Notes: generated from the letters alone by a model not told the origin. A DNA stretch of 64,000 nucleotides from Vibrio sp. CDRSL-10 TSBA (GCA_039696685.1 CP155565.1:310001-374000), one strand, 5' to 3'. Shown: positions 31,278 to 41,936, numbered from the stretch's first letter. Program-made: numbers and translations.

Positions 31278-32400
31278 TTATGCGTATTGAGCAACCACCT
31301 GATGCCAGCGGTTACGTTTTTCCAGCAATTCTGCTTTGACTTGCTGGTAGCGAGCTTTCAGCACAGAGAGCTCGTAGCGTTGCGCTGCTGAATTCTTCTT
31401 GCTTTCCAGTAATTGCTTTTTGACATCGTAGTAGTTATGTAACTCGGTCATAAAAGCGTCGAACTCACGCTGGATCATCTCCAGAATCACATGCTGGTTG
31501 GGTAGCTGAGTTACTTTATTGGTCGCATATTTCAGGCTCATCTGGGCACGCGCCTTCTCTATTTTTATCGTCGGTGCGGTGCGCAGTTTAGTGGCCAGAC
31601 CCAGCCAGGCACATAAGCGAATAATCCACTTGGTCGGATCGTATTGCCACCAGTAAATACCGTTACGGTAGTCATTTTCAAAAATATGGTGATAGTTATG
31701 ATAGCCCTCACCAAAGGTAAAGAAGGCAAGAATACCGTTATCACGCGCCGTATTGCGGTCAGTAAACGGCTGTTTACCCCAGATATGCGCCAGTGAATTA
31801 ATAAAAAAGGTGGTGTGATGGTTGAGTACTAAACGTACCGCGCCAATCATCAGCAACATGCCCCACACATCGTTATAGATAAGACCAAGCAGAATCGGCA
31901 CACCAAGGTTCATGAGAATGGCGAGCGGAACGTAGTATTTGTGTTGCCAAATCAAGATACCATCTTTCTGCAGATCACGGCAGTTGCTGTAATCGTCATA
32001 GTTGGCGGTATTGTAGCTGCGCAGCATCCAGCCGATATGTGAAAACCAGAATCCGCGTTTAGCGGAATAGGGGTCTTTGTCGTTTCTGATCGACAAACTT
32101 ATGGTGTACCCGGTGGTCGGATGCCCAGTGCAGAGCACTGTTTTGCAGCGCGAATGCACCGCCCAGCGCACAAATCAGGCGCACCAGCCAGTGAGCTTCA
32201 AATGCTTTGTGAGACCACAGGCGATGATAGCCAGTCGTGATCGACAGGTTGCAGAACGAAAAACAGACCACCAGCCAAATCCAGTGTTCCGCGCCGTAAC
32301 CAAATTGCCAGCCATACCAGGGCGCAACGACAGTCGCCAGAATAAAGCTCACTGAAAATATTGTTATATTTAGCCAAATCAGAGGCGGTTTATTAGTCAT
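31278..32400 (-). CDS. Membrane acyl-CoA (delta-9) desaturase (one extra base)
   Basis: A 373-residue integral membrane di-iron desaturase that makes monounsaturated fatty acids. The three histidine boxes are present: HRLWSH, HRVHH and HNYHH. The C-terminal 90 residues are basic and helical. An extra T in TTT 32083-32085 splits it; removing it joins HHKFVDQ to NDKDPYSAKRGFWFSH. A FabR-like inverted repeat lies just upstream of the start. Confidence 0.92.
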
Positions 32401-32421
32401 TTACAGACCCTTAAGCTTACA

Positions 32422-32449
32422 AGTGTGCGCTAGAATATCAGCGAACTCT
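32422..32449 (-). promoter_or_regulatory. Candidate FabR/DesT-type operator before the desaturase
   Basis: AGTGTGCGCT (32422-32431) and AGCGAACTCT (32440-32449) form an inverted repeat (8 of 10) with an 8-bp spacer, similar in style to TetR-type fatty-acid regulators' sites. It is 22-49 bp before the start codon. Confidence 0.4.
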
Positions 32450-32562
32450 GTTATGTCAAATGGCATTAAATGAAATGTGACCAGAATGTTTTGCTTTTCT
32501 GCGCTAAATGCATAGTATGAAGGGGGTGAAAACCCATTACAGGAAGTAATAAGGACTAGTAA

Positions 32563-33093
32563 ATGGAAATTAAAGTAGCAGAATATAGCGATTTTGAGCG
32601 AATTGCAGTTTTGCATGCTCGTAGTTGGCAAATTAACTATGCAGGTATTCTGGAACAAGAATACCTGGATAATGAAGTGTTAGATGACCGCCGCCTTATA
32701 TGGCAGGCTCGATTGACTAATCCGCCGTTTAATCAGCATATTTTGTTGATTGAAGAGAATGGATTACTGTGCGGATTTATCTGTGCATTTGGTAATCACG
32801 ATTTTGAAAAAGGCACCAATATCGAATCTTTGCATGTTGACCCGGATTACAAAGGTCGCGGCTTGGGTTCCGTGCTGATTAAAGAGATGGCACGATGGCT
32901 GGAGAAATATTTCCCTGAGCAGGGGGTATATCTGGAAGTGGCGGAGCAAAATCAACCTGCGATTGATTTCTATGACCATATTGGTGGTGAGCGTCTGGCC
33001 GAAAAAATGTGGCATGCACCGGGGGGGAGTGACCTGCCCGAGTGGATCTACAGCTGGAAAACGCCGCAGGCGCTGATGCAGGCGGTTAACTAA
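32563..33093 (+). CDS. GNAT-family N-acetyltransferase
   Basis: A 176-residue acetyltransferase of the GNAT fold. The acetyl-CoA-binding motif is VDPDYKGRGLGSVLI (about 90-104), the N-terminal strand-helix is IAVLHARSWQINYAG and the C-terminal motif NQPAIDFYDHIGG. The ATG follows AGGAAG/AAGGA. Substrate is unknown. It is divergent from the desaturase. Confidence 0.85.
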   Translation: MEIKVAEYSDFERIAVLHARSWQINYAGILEQEYLDNEVLDDRRLIWQARLTNPPFNQHILLIEENGLLCGFICAFGNHDFEKGTNIESLHVDPDYKGRGLGSVLIKEMARWLEKYFPEQGVYLEVAEQNQPAIDFYDHIGGERLAEKMWHAPGGSDLPEWIYSWKTPQALMQAVN

Positions 33094-33147
33094 CCGCGTT
33101 TGTTCGGCATCAGGTCAAAGTGTACAGATCGTCAAAGCTAAAAAATG

Positions 33148-33171
33148 AAAAGGGCCGATTGGCCCTTTTTT
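33148..33171. terminator. Bidirectional terminator
   Basis: AAAAGGGCC (33148-33156) and GGCCCTTTT (33161-33169) with loop GATT, then TTTTTT; it serves the acetyltransferase and the converging chemoreceptor. Confidence 0.88.
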
Positions 33172-33178
33172 GTTGCGC

Positions 33179-34940
33179 TTAGCGAGTCTGAAATTCAGAC
33201 ACCGCGTCGTCCATCTGTTTGGCCTGCTGCGATACGCTGTCCACTTCACTCAGTACTTGCTGCGCTGAGTGCATGTTATTGTCTGATATGGTGTTGAGCT
33301 CGGTAATCGAGTCACTGACCTGATTCATTACGATGCCTTGTTCTTCTATCGCAGAAGCAATACGTTCCGAATTGGCCTGAATGGCAGACATGTCATCAAT
33401 GATTTGGCGCAGGCTTTCATCCAGAAGGTGGGATGCCTGCAGAGTATCCTGCCCCTGGCTGTTACAATGCGTAATATCATCCATAACCCGATTCATTTGT
33501 GCCTGAATCGCTGAAACCACTTTGGTGATCTCTTCCGTTGAACGATGGGTCCGGTTGGCGAGAGAGCGAACTTCATCCGCAACCACAGCGAAGCCGCGTC
33601 CTTGCTCACCGGCACGGGCCGCTTCGATCGCGGCGTTCAGCGCGAGCAGGTTAGTTTGTTCAGCGATTGCCTGAATAATGGTCACGGCTCCTCCGATTTG
33701 CTCAACATGGCCGTTAAGCGAAGCGATGGATTGCTGGCTCGACTGCAGAGTACGTGATAACTGATCGATATTCTTTAATGTCGATTCTACGACTTCCCGG
33801 CCGTGCAAAGCGTTGTTCGCAGCCTGATGTACGCCCTCGACCGCGACATTAGTACTTTCGGAAATTTCACCAATTGTTGCGACCATTTGCTGTACTGACG
33901 TGGCCATCATGGTGGTGTGATCGGCCTGAACATGGAACTGATTAATCACATCTTCCAGCTCGTTGTGCATTCGGGTCGTGCTTTGAGTCAGTAACGAAGA
34001 TTTGGTCTGTGACCCGGAAATCAGATTTTCAAACTTATCCAGCAACTGGTTAAAGTAGCTGCCGATGGTTGTTAGTTCATCGTGCCCTTTGAGATCGGTC
34101 CGCAGACCCATATTGTTGGTTTTGGCTATGGCGTTCATTATGTTGAGTAAACGCTGAACCTGTAAGTTAATGGAACGGGAAATCTGCCAGATGAAGGCAA
34201 GAATAGCGATGATCACCAATACGGTTACCGCTTGTTTGATCCAGTCCAGTTTAGTACGCAGCTTGCTGACTTCAGCTTGCAATGTCTGCGAGAAGGACGC
34301 GAACTGTTGTTCCACCGCATGAGACTGTCCCCGCGTGTCACCCAGCAGTCCCTGGTTATAAGCCAGGCCGATACGGGTTTGTTGTGCAATCACAGCATTT
34401 GCGGCACTCGCCAGTTGCGGGAACTGCTCCGTTATTTGGCTGGAGATCGGCTGCCCGGCTTTCACCGCATCATCGAGCTTTTCCAACTGCAATATCGTGT
34501 CAGTGTCGGCACCGGACAAAAGCCGGGAGCGCAATTTGTGATAGTTACCTAACAGTCCGCTATCCTGGTTCAGGCCTAAAACCTGATAAGCGTTAACCAG
34601 TTGGATAAAGCCGTTTCTGATAGCTCACCAAATCCGCCTTTAACGCCGCGGAGGACGCTAACTGGTGTTTTTCCAGAATGGTCGCCAGTTCAGTTTCTAA
34701 AGCGATAAACTGCTCGGCATTTTGTTTGAATGTCTGCAGATATTTTTCATCACTGCGCAGCAAAAAGTCTTTTTCATTGCGTCTCAGGTTCAGCAATCTT
34801 ATTTCCAGTTTATCGACCAGACCGATAGCGCCGGACAGCTCACCGGTCTGGCGTGCAAAATGGCCGGTAGTCAGCACCAGCACGATAATGCCGGTAATAG
34901 CAACGCCACCGAGCAGGTAGAGTTTATTCTTTATATTCAT
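33179..34940 (-). CDS. Methyl-accepting chemotaxis protein with HBM-type sensor (one extra base)
   Basis: A 586-residue receptor: TM1 (about 8-28), a helical bimodular-like sensor with [11 protein letters not shown] (about 50-60), TM2 (about 255-275), HAMP and the signalling domain with the hairpin tip [32 protein letters not shown] (in parts). An extra T in TTT 34614-34616 breaks it near residue 109; dropping it gives [18 protein letters not shown]. The ligand is unknown; HBM domains often bind small organic acids. Single gene. Confidence 0.9.
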
Positions 34941-35092
34941 AGAGCAACCAGTGAATGGATTTTAATGATAATAATATTAGTAGCGCGCGAGTGTAGATGC
35001 CATTTGCATCACCTGCAATAAGCAATAGAATGGCTAAATGTAACAATTGAACCAACCACACACGAATCACTGTCATGTGAGATGGAGTTTTC

Positions 35093-35689
35093 ATGAATTT
35101 AGAACGCTATAAAGGGCTGATCTTTGATATGGATGGCACTTTGATTGATACCATGCCAGCCCATATCGAAGCTTGGCGCACCACCGCTGAATTTTTTGAC
35201 TTTCCTTTTGACGGGGATTGGTTGCACAGCATGGGCGGGATGCCAAGTTACAAAATCGTGGGTGAAATCAACCGAAAATTTGGTCTTGCGCTGGAGCCGA
35301 TGGCGGTTGCTGAACATAAGATGCAGGCGTTTTCTGACATAGATGATAGCGGCGCATTAATCGCAGACACTTACGCAGTATTTCAAGATTATCTGGGCAG
35401 TAAAAAAATTGCGATTGGTACCGGCAGCCAGCGCATCAGTGCAGAGAAGCTGCTCAGTCGTGTCGGGGTGCTGGATAAACTCGATGCCGTGGTGACCGCC
35501 ACTGAAGTTGAAAATCATAAACCGCATCCGGAAACCTTTTTGCGCGCCTGTGAACTGATTGGCCTGCAGCCGAGTGAATGCGTGGTGTTTGAAGATACCC
35601 ATCTAGGTAAGCAAGCAGCCCATGCCGGCGGTATGGACTGTATTATGGTGACCGAGCAGGGCCTGAAATTTTATCCGTTACCGCAGTAA
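35093..35689 (+). CDS. HAD-superfamily phosphatase (YqaB/beta-PGM-like)
   Basis: A 198-residue hydrolase with all HAD motifs: I DMDGTLID (nucleophile Asp about 11), II GTGSQR, III Lys in ENHKPHPETF, IV FEDTHLGKQAA. The small cap of the beta-phosphoglucomutase-like subfamily is seen (HIEAWRTTAEFF). Likely a sugar phosphatase (fructose-1-phosphate or similar); the substrate is inferred. Confidence 0.85.
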   Translation: MNLERYKGLIFDMDGTLIDTMPAHIEAWRTTAEFFDFPFDGDWLHSMGGMPSYKIVGEINRKFGLALEPMAVAEHKMQAFSDIDDSGALIADTYAVFQDYLGSKKIAIGTGSQRISAEKLLSRVGVLDKLDAVVTATEVENHKPHPETFLRACELIGLQPSECVVFEDTHLGKQAAHAGGMDCIMVTEQGLKFYPLPQ

Positions 35690-35773
35690 CTCGTGCACGG
35701 TGATTGATCGCCGCGACTTGTTTTGACTGTGTCTTGTCGTTAACGGTTGTTACGGGTAGGTGCGATAAACAGA

Positions 35774-35797
35774 AAGAGCGGCCATTTGGCCGCTCTT
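35774..35797. terminator. Hairpin terminator between HAD gene and FKBP gene
   Basis: AAGAGCGGCC (35774-35783) and GGCCGCTCTT (35788-35797), ATTT loop, between convergent genes. Confidence 0.75.
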
Positions 35798-35836
35798 GCG
35801 ATTTTACTTTCCCACAGCAAGGGGATTGAGCCGCGA

Positions 35837-36310
35837 TTACTGAATTGCCAGCAGTTCGACTTCAAAAATTAAGGTTGCAGACGGTGGAATCGGGCCTGCG
35901 CCATTCTTGCCGTAACCTAGGTTGGCCGGGACATACAGACGGACTTTCTCGCCTTCAGTCATCAGCTGAACGCCTTCCTGCCAGCCTTTGATGACCTGAT
36001 TAAGGCCAAATACAATCGGCTCGTTGCGTTGGTAAGAGCTGTCAAACACTGTGCCGTCAAGCAGGCGTCCTTCGTAGTGCACTTTTACCCGGCTGTTAGC
36101 TTTTGGATGCTCAGTGCCTGTGCCTGGCTTTAAGATTTCGTATTGCAGGCCGCTATGGGTGGTAATCACGCCTGGTTTGTTGGCATTTTCAGTCATAAAT
36201 GCCTGACCTTGTTCGATGTTTTGTTCTGCCGCTTTGTGGTTATTCCAGGTGCGATAGATGAACAAGCCTGCCAAAACGAAAACAACGACAGGCAAAATAA
36301 TTTTATACAT
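35837..36310 (-). CDS. Membrane-anchored FKBP-type peptidyl-prolyl isomerase
   Basis: A 157-residue isomerase that speeds protein folding in the periplasm. Start MYKIILPVVVF at 36310, giving an N-terminal anchor helix (about 3-20), then the FKBP domain (HYEGRLLDGTVFDSS ... GWQEGVQLMTEGEK ... YGKNGAGPIPPSATLIF), close to the FklB/FkpA type. Longer in-frame starts lack a ribosome site. Confidence 0.9.
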   Translation of the reverse strand: MYKIILPVVVFVLAGLFIYRTWNNHKAAEQNIEQGQAFMTENANKPGVITTHSGLQYEILKPGTGTEHPKANSRVKVHYEGRLLDGTVFDSSYQRNEPIVFGLNQVIKGWQEGVQLMTEGEKVRLYVPANLGYGKNGAGPIPPSATLIFEVELLAIQ

Positions 36311-36547
36311 AGTCTCAATACTCAATAAACGTCCGGTTTTAGTATCAACTCTGGTCTGCCTTGCGTTTGCAGAGTGGTCACTCCGACATTTGCGATGCAA
36401 AACCAAGACTTGATAAAGATAGGCTGATTCTAGCGGGTTCACCGCATGAGGCAAACCGACAAATCAGGATTTGTTACCAATTTTGCATAAAGTTTTTGGG
36501 TGGCTGCCGATAATAAAAGAGTCGTTTCAACAATGGATGAGAGATTC

Positions 36548-37199
36548 ATGAGGGTTATTGCGCTATCTGTATTATTGCTACTGACTGGATGTAGCTCCTT
36601 GTCTTTCAAAGATCCAATGGGGTTTATGCAGAATAACATGCTGGACACGGCGCCGAAGAAACGACCGGGAAGTACTCTATCCTGAGTGGGGACAAGCGCC
36701 TCAGTCTGCTCCGGTGTCTGTGCCGGTTCAGGCGGTTGCGACACCGGCACAGAGGCCGCAGAGGCAGGCACCTGTCTCCGGCTACAGCTCACTTGAGCAG
36801 TTTTTAATGCAAAATGGTATCGATTATGAAGTGATGCCGGGCAACCATATTATGGTGAAGCTTAAACATACCATGCAGTTTGCCACCGGTTCGGCGCAGC
36901 TTTCTTCAGACTCCGCATACTGGCTCAATATTATGAGCCAGTTTTTGTCTCGTGAACGTGGTATCGATATCGTTATTGAGGGGCATACCGATAATACCGG
37001 CGCAACTACGCTGAATGATGGCTTATCGGTCAGACGCGCTCAATCGGTCAAGGATACTCTGGTCAGAAATAATGTCGCACGCAATGCGATTTTTACCCGG
37101 GGTTATGGTGAGTCTATCCCGGCCTGCAGCAATAACACCATACAGGGCCGGGCTTGTAATCGCCGGGTTGAGTTACTTCTTATCGTCTCAAATAATTGA
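36548..37199 (+). CDS. OmpA-like outer-membrane lipoprotein (one extra base)
   Basis: A 216-residue lipoprotein with lipobox LTGC (Cys about 15), a Pro/Gln-rich linker (about 45-75) and a C-terminal OmpA-like peptidoglycan-binding domain (FATGSAQLSSDS ... IEGHTDNTG ... LSVRRAQSVKDTL ... NRRVEL). It would link the outer membrane to the cell wall. An extra A in AAA 36659-36661 shifts the frame; dropping it gives TAPKNDREVLYPEWGQAP. Start at 36548; single gene. Confidence 0.85.
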
Positions 37200-37390
37200 T
37201 TTAGTTTGCGTACAAGTGGCAGACGAGTTGGCTGTGATGCGGTTTAGACTTTAACCACATGTTTTGTTACTACTTGTGTGGGGTTGTTGATTATACTCAC
37301 GCAACTGAGGTTTATTGAGTACGATGTTTTGAAAACCGCCTTAAAATTGTGTATATAAGGCGTCTACAATGTATAAGAATTATTAACGCC

Positions 37391-38951
37391 ATGTCAGCTA
37401 TTCAATCGTCTCAAAATGAAGTTCCGGTAGGGGAACATGATCAGTTGGTCTCAACAACCGATCTCAAAGGTGTCATAACATACTGCAATGATACTTTTTG
37501 TCGTATCGCCGGGTTCGAGGAGCATGAGCTCCTGGGACAAAACCACAATATTGTGCGCCATAACGATATGCCGAAAGCGGCGTTTGCCGATATGTGGCGG
37601 CATCTTAAGCAGGGCAATGCCTGGCGCGGTATAGTTAAAAACCGCACCAAGACGAACGGGCATTACTGGGTTGACGCTTATGTCACCCCCATTTACGAAG
37701 ATGGCAAAGTGTGTGGCTTTCAGTCGGTGCGTGTTCAGGCGCAGCGACAATGGGTGGATATTGCGGCGAAAGCGTATAAAGCACTGCGCAGCGCTGAACA
37801 GTCCGGTCGTAGTTTCTCCCTCAAGATTTCCGCTTCGGTGCGTTATGCCATCCTGCTCGGATCGCTGGCGGCGCCTGCTGCGGCTTATTTCCTGGCTCAG
37901 GGTAGCAATATGCAGCTGTTGGCTAGTTTATTGCCGGCCGCGGCCTTAGGTCTCTTGTTCCGTCAGGAGCTGATTGATACACCTAAGCAGATCCATCGTT
38001 TACAATCACAGTATGACAGCATCAGTCGGCTGATTTACTCGGGTAACAGTGCGTTTTCGGTGGTGGATTATCATCTGAAGATGGCTTCAGCCAGAATTCG
38101 TACTGTGCTGGGGCGTATGGTTGATTCTGCGCACCCGCTGCGCGATCTGTCTGAAAACTTAAGTGCCAACACAGCGGAAGTGGTGCAGGCGCTGAAACAG
38201 CAGAATGCCGATATTCGCAGTGTGGTGCAGGCTACAGATGCCGTTGAAGCCGCTGCGGATGCGGTCTCCGGAAATACGCAAACCGCCCATGAATTAATTG
38301 AAAAGGCATCGGCCAGTTGTTTGCACACCAAGCAAAGTATTGAACAGACTCATAATAATCTGGTCGTACTCAGCGATCAGGCTGAACGAGCAACCGGCAC
38401 GACCTACGAGCTTAATGATCAGGCGCAGAAAGTGGGTCAGCTGATGGAAGAAATTGGCGGCATCGCTGAACAGACCAACTTGTTGGCGTTGAATGCGGCG
38501 ATTGAGGCGGCGCGTGCCGGCGAAACAGGGCCGTGGCTTTGCTGTTGTTGCCGATGAAGTGCGTGCGTTGTCTGGTCGTACTCAAAAGGCGACTCAGCAT
38601 ATTCAGACCAGCATTGATACTATGCTGAGTACGATTGAGTCATGGCAAAAAGAGATTGTCGAAAGCCAGAAACAGACTCAGGCCTGTGGCGCAGTGGCTG
38701 AGGAGAGTGGTCAGCGTCTGCAGGAGGTCGAACAGCAACTGGCCGATATGCAGAGCATCATCAGCGATATGGCACACTCGGCGACGGCGCAGCGTGAACT
38801 GACCAGTGAGGTCAACCAGCATATTCACTCAATTGCCTCAATGGCGACGCAAAATCTGGCCGCAACTAATACGGTTGAAGAGTTCAGCCAGCAGATGAAT
38901 GAGCGAGTGGATGATTTTGGCCATCTCGCCAAGCGATTCGAAGAGAAATAA
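37391..38951 (+). CDS. Aer-like chemoreceptor with N-terminal PAS domain (one extra base)
   Basis: A 519-residue redox or energy sensor: N-terminal PAS domain (about 15-125, with VITYCNDTFCRIAGF and HNDMPKAAFADMW as in Aer), two hydrophobic helices (about 160-195) with no periplasmic loop, and an MCP signalling domain. The start MSAIQSSQ at 37391 fits Aer. An extra A in AAA 38523-38525 shifts the frame at the hairpin tip; removal gives [21 protein letters not shown] binding is inferred from similarity. Confidence 0.88.
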
Positions 38952-38960
38952 CTCAATCAG

Positions 38961-38988
38961 AAAATGGCCGCATGATGCGGTCATTTTT
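38961..38988 (+). terminator. Terminator after the Aer-like receptor
   Basis: AAAATG-GCCGCA and TGCGGT-CATTTT form a near-perfect stem around TGA, followed by T-rich DNA. Confidence 0.75.
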
Positions 38989-39102
38989 GTCTTTTATTCC
39001 CGCAATATCCCCTCTTTTTTTCTTATTTTCTAAAATTTTCATGATCAATACGTCACAAGTCTGATGTGACTCAAAATGTAAAAAACTGTTTCTAAGTGAT
39101 AA

Positions 39103-39126
39103 TTTGTTATGTTATAACATTTTAAG
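39103..39126. promoter_or_regulatory. Zur box in front of the zinc-uptake locus
   Basis: A 12-bp perfect palindrome ATGTTATAACAT (39109-39120) with flanks TTTGTT and TTTAAG matches the gammaproteobacterial Zur operator (core NATGTTATAACATN). It lies 35 bp before the first ORF of the locus. Repression by Zur when zinc is plentiful is the expected effect. Confidence 0.8.
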
Positions 39127-39154
39127 TTGTTAGGGTTGTTACGGAATTATTATT

Positions 39155-39340
39155 ATGAAGTCTGTGGTTGGAGAGATAGCGCGAACTCCTGTCAAAGCGC
39201 TCTTGTCGGACTCACAAATTCAGCCTGCGCTGCAAGGAAGGCGTTTGTTGTTGCTGTCGGCCCAAGTGCGCATCGGTTTGGCAGGCATGGTGCTGACGGC
39301 ACTCTGGTTATCGATTTACTGGGCGGTACTGCTGCCATGA
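39155..39340 (+). CDS. 61-residue putative membrane protein heading the zinc locus
   Basis: This small frame has a C-terminal hydrophobic segment (about 33-58, LLLLSAQVRIGLAGMV ... YWAVLLP). Its stop overlaps the ATG of the ATPase gene (ATGA at 39337-39340), a sign of translational coupling. It lies straight after the Zur box. The ribosome site is weak (CGGA, about 11 nt before ATG), which lowers confidence. I recognise no family. It may be a transporter-associated micropeptide or merely a coupling leader. Confidence 0.5.
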   Translation: MKSVVGEIARTPVKALLSDSQIQPALQGRRLLLLSAQVRIGLAGMVLTALWLSIYWAVLLP

Positions 39341-40065
39341 TGACACTGGATCAGTTGGTGGTTGGTTATCGCGGGCAAGCCGTGGCGCTGCCGGTCAGTG
39401 GCCGGTTTAAGTCGGGATCCCTGACCGCCATTATGGGGCCGAACGGGGCCGGTAAGTCGACGCTGGTCAAAACCTTATGTGGTTTGCAATCGCCGGTTTC
39501 CGGCCGGTTGGATGTCTGTGCTGCGATTTCGCAAGTGGCCTGGCTGCCTCAGCGCGCTGAAATGGATAGTGATTTCCCCATCAGTGTGTATGAGGTAGTC
39601 GCCATGGGATGCTGGCCCAAGCAAGGCATAAGGCAAGCTCTGGGGCAAGACAACCATATCCGGATTGAACGGGCTTTGGCCCAGGTTGGTATTGGTGACC
39701 TGGCAGCACGGACCATAGGTGAATTGTCCGGTGGTCAGTTTCAGCGCATGTTGTTTGCACGCATGTTGGTTCAGGAGGCGGATGTGATGGTGATGGATGA
39801 ACCTTTTGCCGGTATCGATCAGGCTACACAACAGATATTGCTGCAGCTTATGCTAGCGTTAAACCAACAGGGCAAAACACTGATAGCGGTGCTGCATGAT
39901 GTCACTCTGGTGCGACGCTATTTCCCTCAACTGCTGCTGATGATGCCGGATCAGATCAGATGGGGAGCGACTGGTGAATTACTGACAGAGCAAAGATACG
40001 GCTCTGACGGTGTGGTCATTCCTCTGTTTCATCAGGAGAGCTTGTATGAGCACACACATCATTGA
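39337..40065 (+). CDS. Metal (zinc) ABC transporter ATPase
   Basis: A 242-residue ATPase of the metal-uptake (ZnuC/MntB) type. Walker A is GPNGAGKST, signature LSGGQFQR, Walker B VMVMDEPFAGID, with the switch His in VLHDVTL. The start MMTLDQL overlaps the small upstream ORF by 4 bp and no ribosome site is needed beyond coupling. The permease start lies 20 bp inside its 3' end. Zinc rather than manganese is inferred from the Zur box. Confidence 0.9.
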   Translation: MMTLDQLVVGYRGQAVALPVSGRFKSGSLTAIMGPNGAGKSTLVKTLCGLQSPVSGRLDVCAAISQVAWLPQRAEMDSDFPISVYEVVAMGCWPKQGIRQALGQDNHIRIERALAQVGIGDLAARTIGELSGGQFQRMLFARMLVQEADVMVMDEPFAGIDQATQQILLQLMLALNQQGKTLIAVLHDVTLVRRYFPQLLLMMPDQIRWGATGELLTEQRYGSDGVVIPLFHQESLYEHTHH

Positions 40066-40912
40066 TGCCTTCATCCAGTACGGATTTATGCGCCGCTCTC
40101 TGGTGGCCTGTCTGGCGTTATCACTCAGCCTGGCTCCGCTCGGCGTGTTTTTACTGTTGCGCCGCATGAGTCTGGTCGGCGATGCCTTGTCTCATGCGGT
40201 ATTACCTGGTGTCGCTGTCGGTTACCTGCTGTCGGGAATGTCGCTGCTTGCCATGGGGCTGGGCGGATTTATTGCCGGTTTGGTGGTGGCGATGGCATCA
40301 GGCTGGATCAGCAAAATGACCCGCTTACAGGAAGACTCTGCTTTTGCCGGCCTCTATCTGGGTTCACTGGCACTGGGCGTTACCCTGGTGTCACTGCGCA
40401 GTAATGGCGTGGACTTACTCCACTTACTGTTTGGTTCACTGCTTGCCGTTGACGCAGATTCTTTGATGTTTATTGGCGCAATCAGCAGTTTTACTCTGCT
40501 GGTTATTGCCTTGTTGTATCGCGGCATCGTGTTTGAATCGTTCAATGCGAGTTTTTTTACCCTGCATTCGCGCTCCTTCTCGTTGCTGATGCATGGTCTG
40601 TTTATGGCGCTGGTGGTGCTCAATCTGGTCGCTGGTTTTCAGGTGTTGGGCACCCTGATGACGGTGGGTCTGATGATGCTGCCGGCCATCGCCGCTCGCT
40701 GTTGGAGCAACAGACTGAGCGTGATGCTGTTAGTCGCGGTACTGCTCGGCATGCTCAGTTCAGTCATCGGACTGGCCTGGTCCTGGTACCAGTCGATTCC
40801 GGCCGGACCGGCCATTGTGCTGACGGCGACCGCCGTGTTTCTTTTTTCCGTTCTTTTTGGCTCTCAGAAAGGCATTTTTACCCGATCAAAATCGATGGTG
40901 TATTCAAATTAA
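40046..40912 (+). CDS. Metal (zinc) ABC transporter permease
   Basis: A 288-residue ABC-3 family permease with about eight membrane helices. LAPLGVFLLLRRMSLVGDALSHAVLPGVAVGY is a typical start region. The ATG at 40046 is preceded by CAGGAGAG and overlaps the ATPase gene by 20 bp. Forms the membrane channel of the zinc importer. Confidence 0.9.
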   Translation: MSTHIIDAFIQYGFMRRSLVACLALSLSLAPLGVFLLLRRMSLVGDALSHAVLPGVAVGYLLSGMSLLAMGLGGFIAGLVVAMASGWISKMTRLQEDSAFAGLYLGSLALGVTLVSLRSNGVDLLHLLFGSLLAVDADSLMFIGAISSFTLLVIALLYRGIVFESFNASFFTLHSRSFSLLMHGLFMALVVLNLVAGFQVLGTLMTVGLMMLPAIAARCWSNRLSVMLLVAVLLGMLSSVIGLAWSWYQSIPAGPAIVLTATAVFLFSVLFGSQKGIFTRSKSMVYSN

Positions 40913-40922
40913 GGAGTAATAG

Positions 40923-41802
40923 ATGAAAGTTTGGCAAACAGCCGGTTGTTCTCTGCTATTGGCACTGAGCAGTTTCCGCAATGGCAAAAACGGTGGATAC
41001 CGTGGCAAGTTTTTCTGTGCTGGCTGATATTGTAAAACAAGTGGGCGGCGATCATGTCACCGTTACAACTCTGGTGGGGCCGGATGGTGATCCGCATACC
41101 TTTGTCCCGAGTCCGCAAGACAGCGTGAAACTTAATCAGGCTGACGTGGTGTTTATGAGCGGACTGGGTCTGGAAGGCTGGATGGATCGTCTGGTGACTG
41201 CGTCGGGATACAAGGGGCCGGTCATTGTGGCATCTGATGGGGTTCAGAGCCGGACCATGCAGGAAGACGGCGAGGTGGTCACAGACCCACATGCCTGGAA
41301 CAGTGCGGCAAACGGTGCTATCTACGCGCGTAATGTTACTGATGCGCTTAAAGCGGCTGATCCGCAGGATGCCGACTATTTTGAACAGCGTGGCAGTGAC
41401 TATATCGAACAACTGACCAAGCTGGATCATTGGGCTAAAGCCCGTTTTGCATCCGTATCTGAGGCAGGACGTAAAGTGCTGACCAGTCATGATGCATTCG
41501 GCTATTTTGGTGCCGAGTATGGTGTGACCTTCCTGTCACCGCAGGGCTTTTCTACTGAATCGGAAGCCAGTGCGAAGCAAGTGGCTGAACTGATTAGTCA
41601 GATTAAATCACAGCACATTCACGCTTACTTTATTGAAAATCAAACGGATCCACGTCTGGTTAAACAGATTGCGGCTGCAACCGGAGCGAAAGCGGGCGGC
41701 GAACTCTATCCGGAAGCGTTAACGGCTAAAGGCGGTGAAGCCGATACTTATCTGCAGGCATTCAAACATAACGTGACAGTGATGGCCGACAGCATGCAGT
41801 AA
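40923..41802 (+). CDS. Metal (zinc) ABC transporter substrate-binding protein (one extra base)
   Basis: A 292-residue periplasmic cluster A-I binding protein. The metal-site His residues lie in GDPHTF, DPHAWN and SHDAFGYF, with an acidic residue likely in FIENQTDPR. The true start is ATG at 40923: an extra T in TTT 40973-40975 otherwise cuts off the signal peptide (MKVWQTAGCSLLLALSSSAMA after repair). The His-rich loop usual in ZnuA is absent, as in MntA/AztC-type proteins; zinc specificity is inferred from the Zur box. Confidence 0.88.
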
Positions 41803-41848
41803 GCTCGAACGCTTGTTTCCGACTGTATTCGCATAAATATCATTACCG

Positions 41849-41874
41849 GGCAGAGATCCGATAAGGTCTCTGCC
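41849..41874 (+). terminator. Hairpin after the zinc-binding protein gene
   Basis: GGCAGAGA (41849-41856) and TCTCTGCC (41867-41874) form an 8-bp stem; T run is absent, so it may attenuate rather than stop. Confidence 0.4.
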
Positions 41875-41936
41875 TGATATGTTCCATGTCTGGTATGTTT
41901 AGTGATACTGCCAGCTCTCTGATGACGGGCTAAGCT

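Noticed and set aside
39052..39070. GTCACA/TGTGAC inverted repeat as a CRP site
   Set aside because: Half-sites point the wrong way for CRP (TGTGA...TCACA), and the Zur box explains control better.
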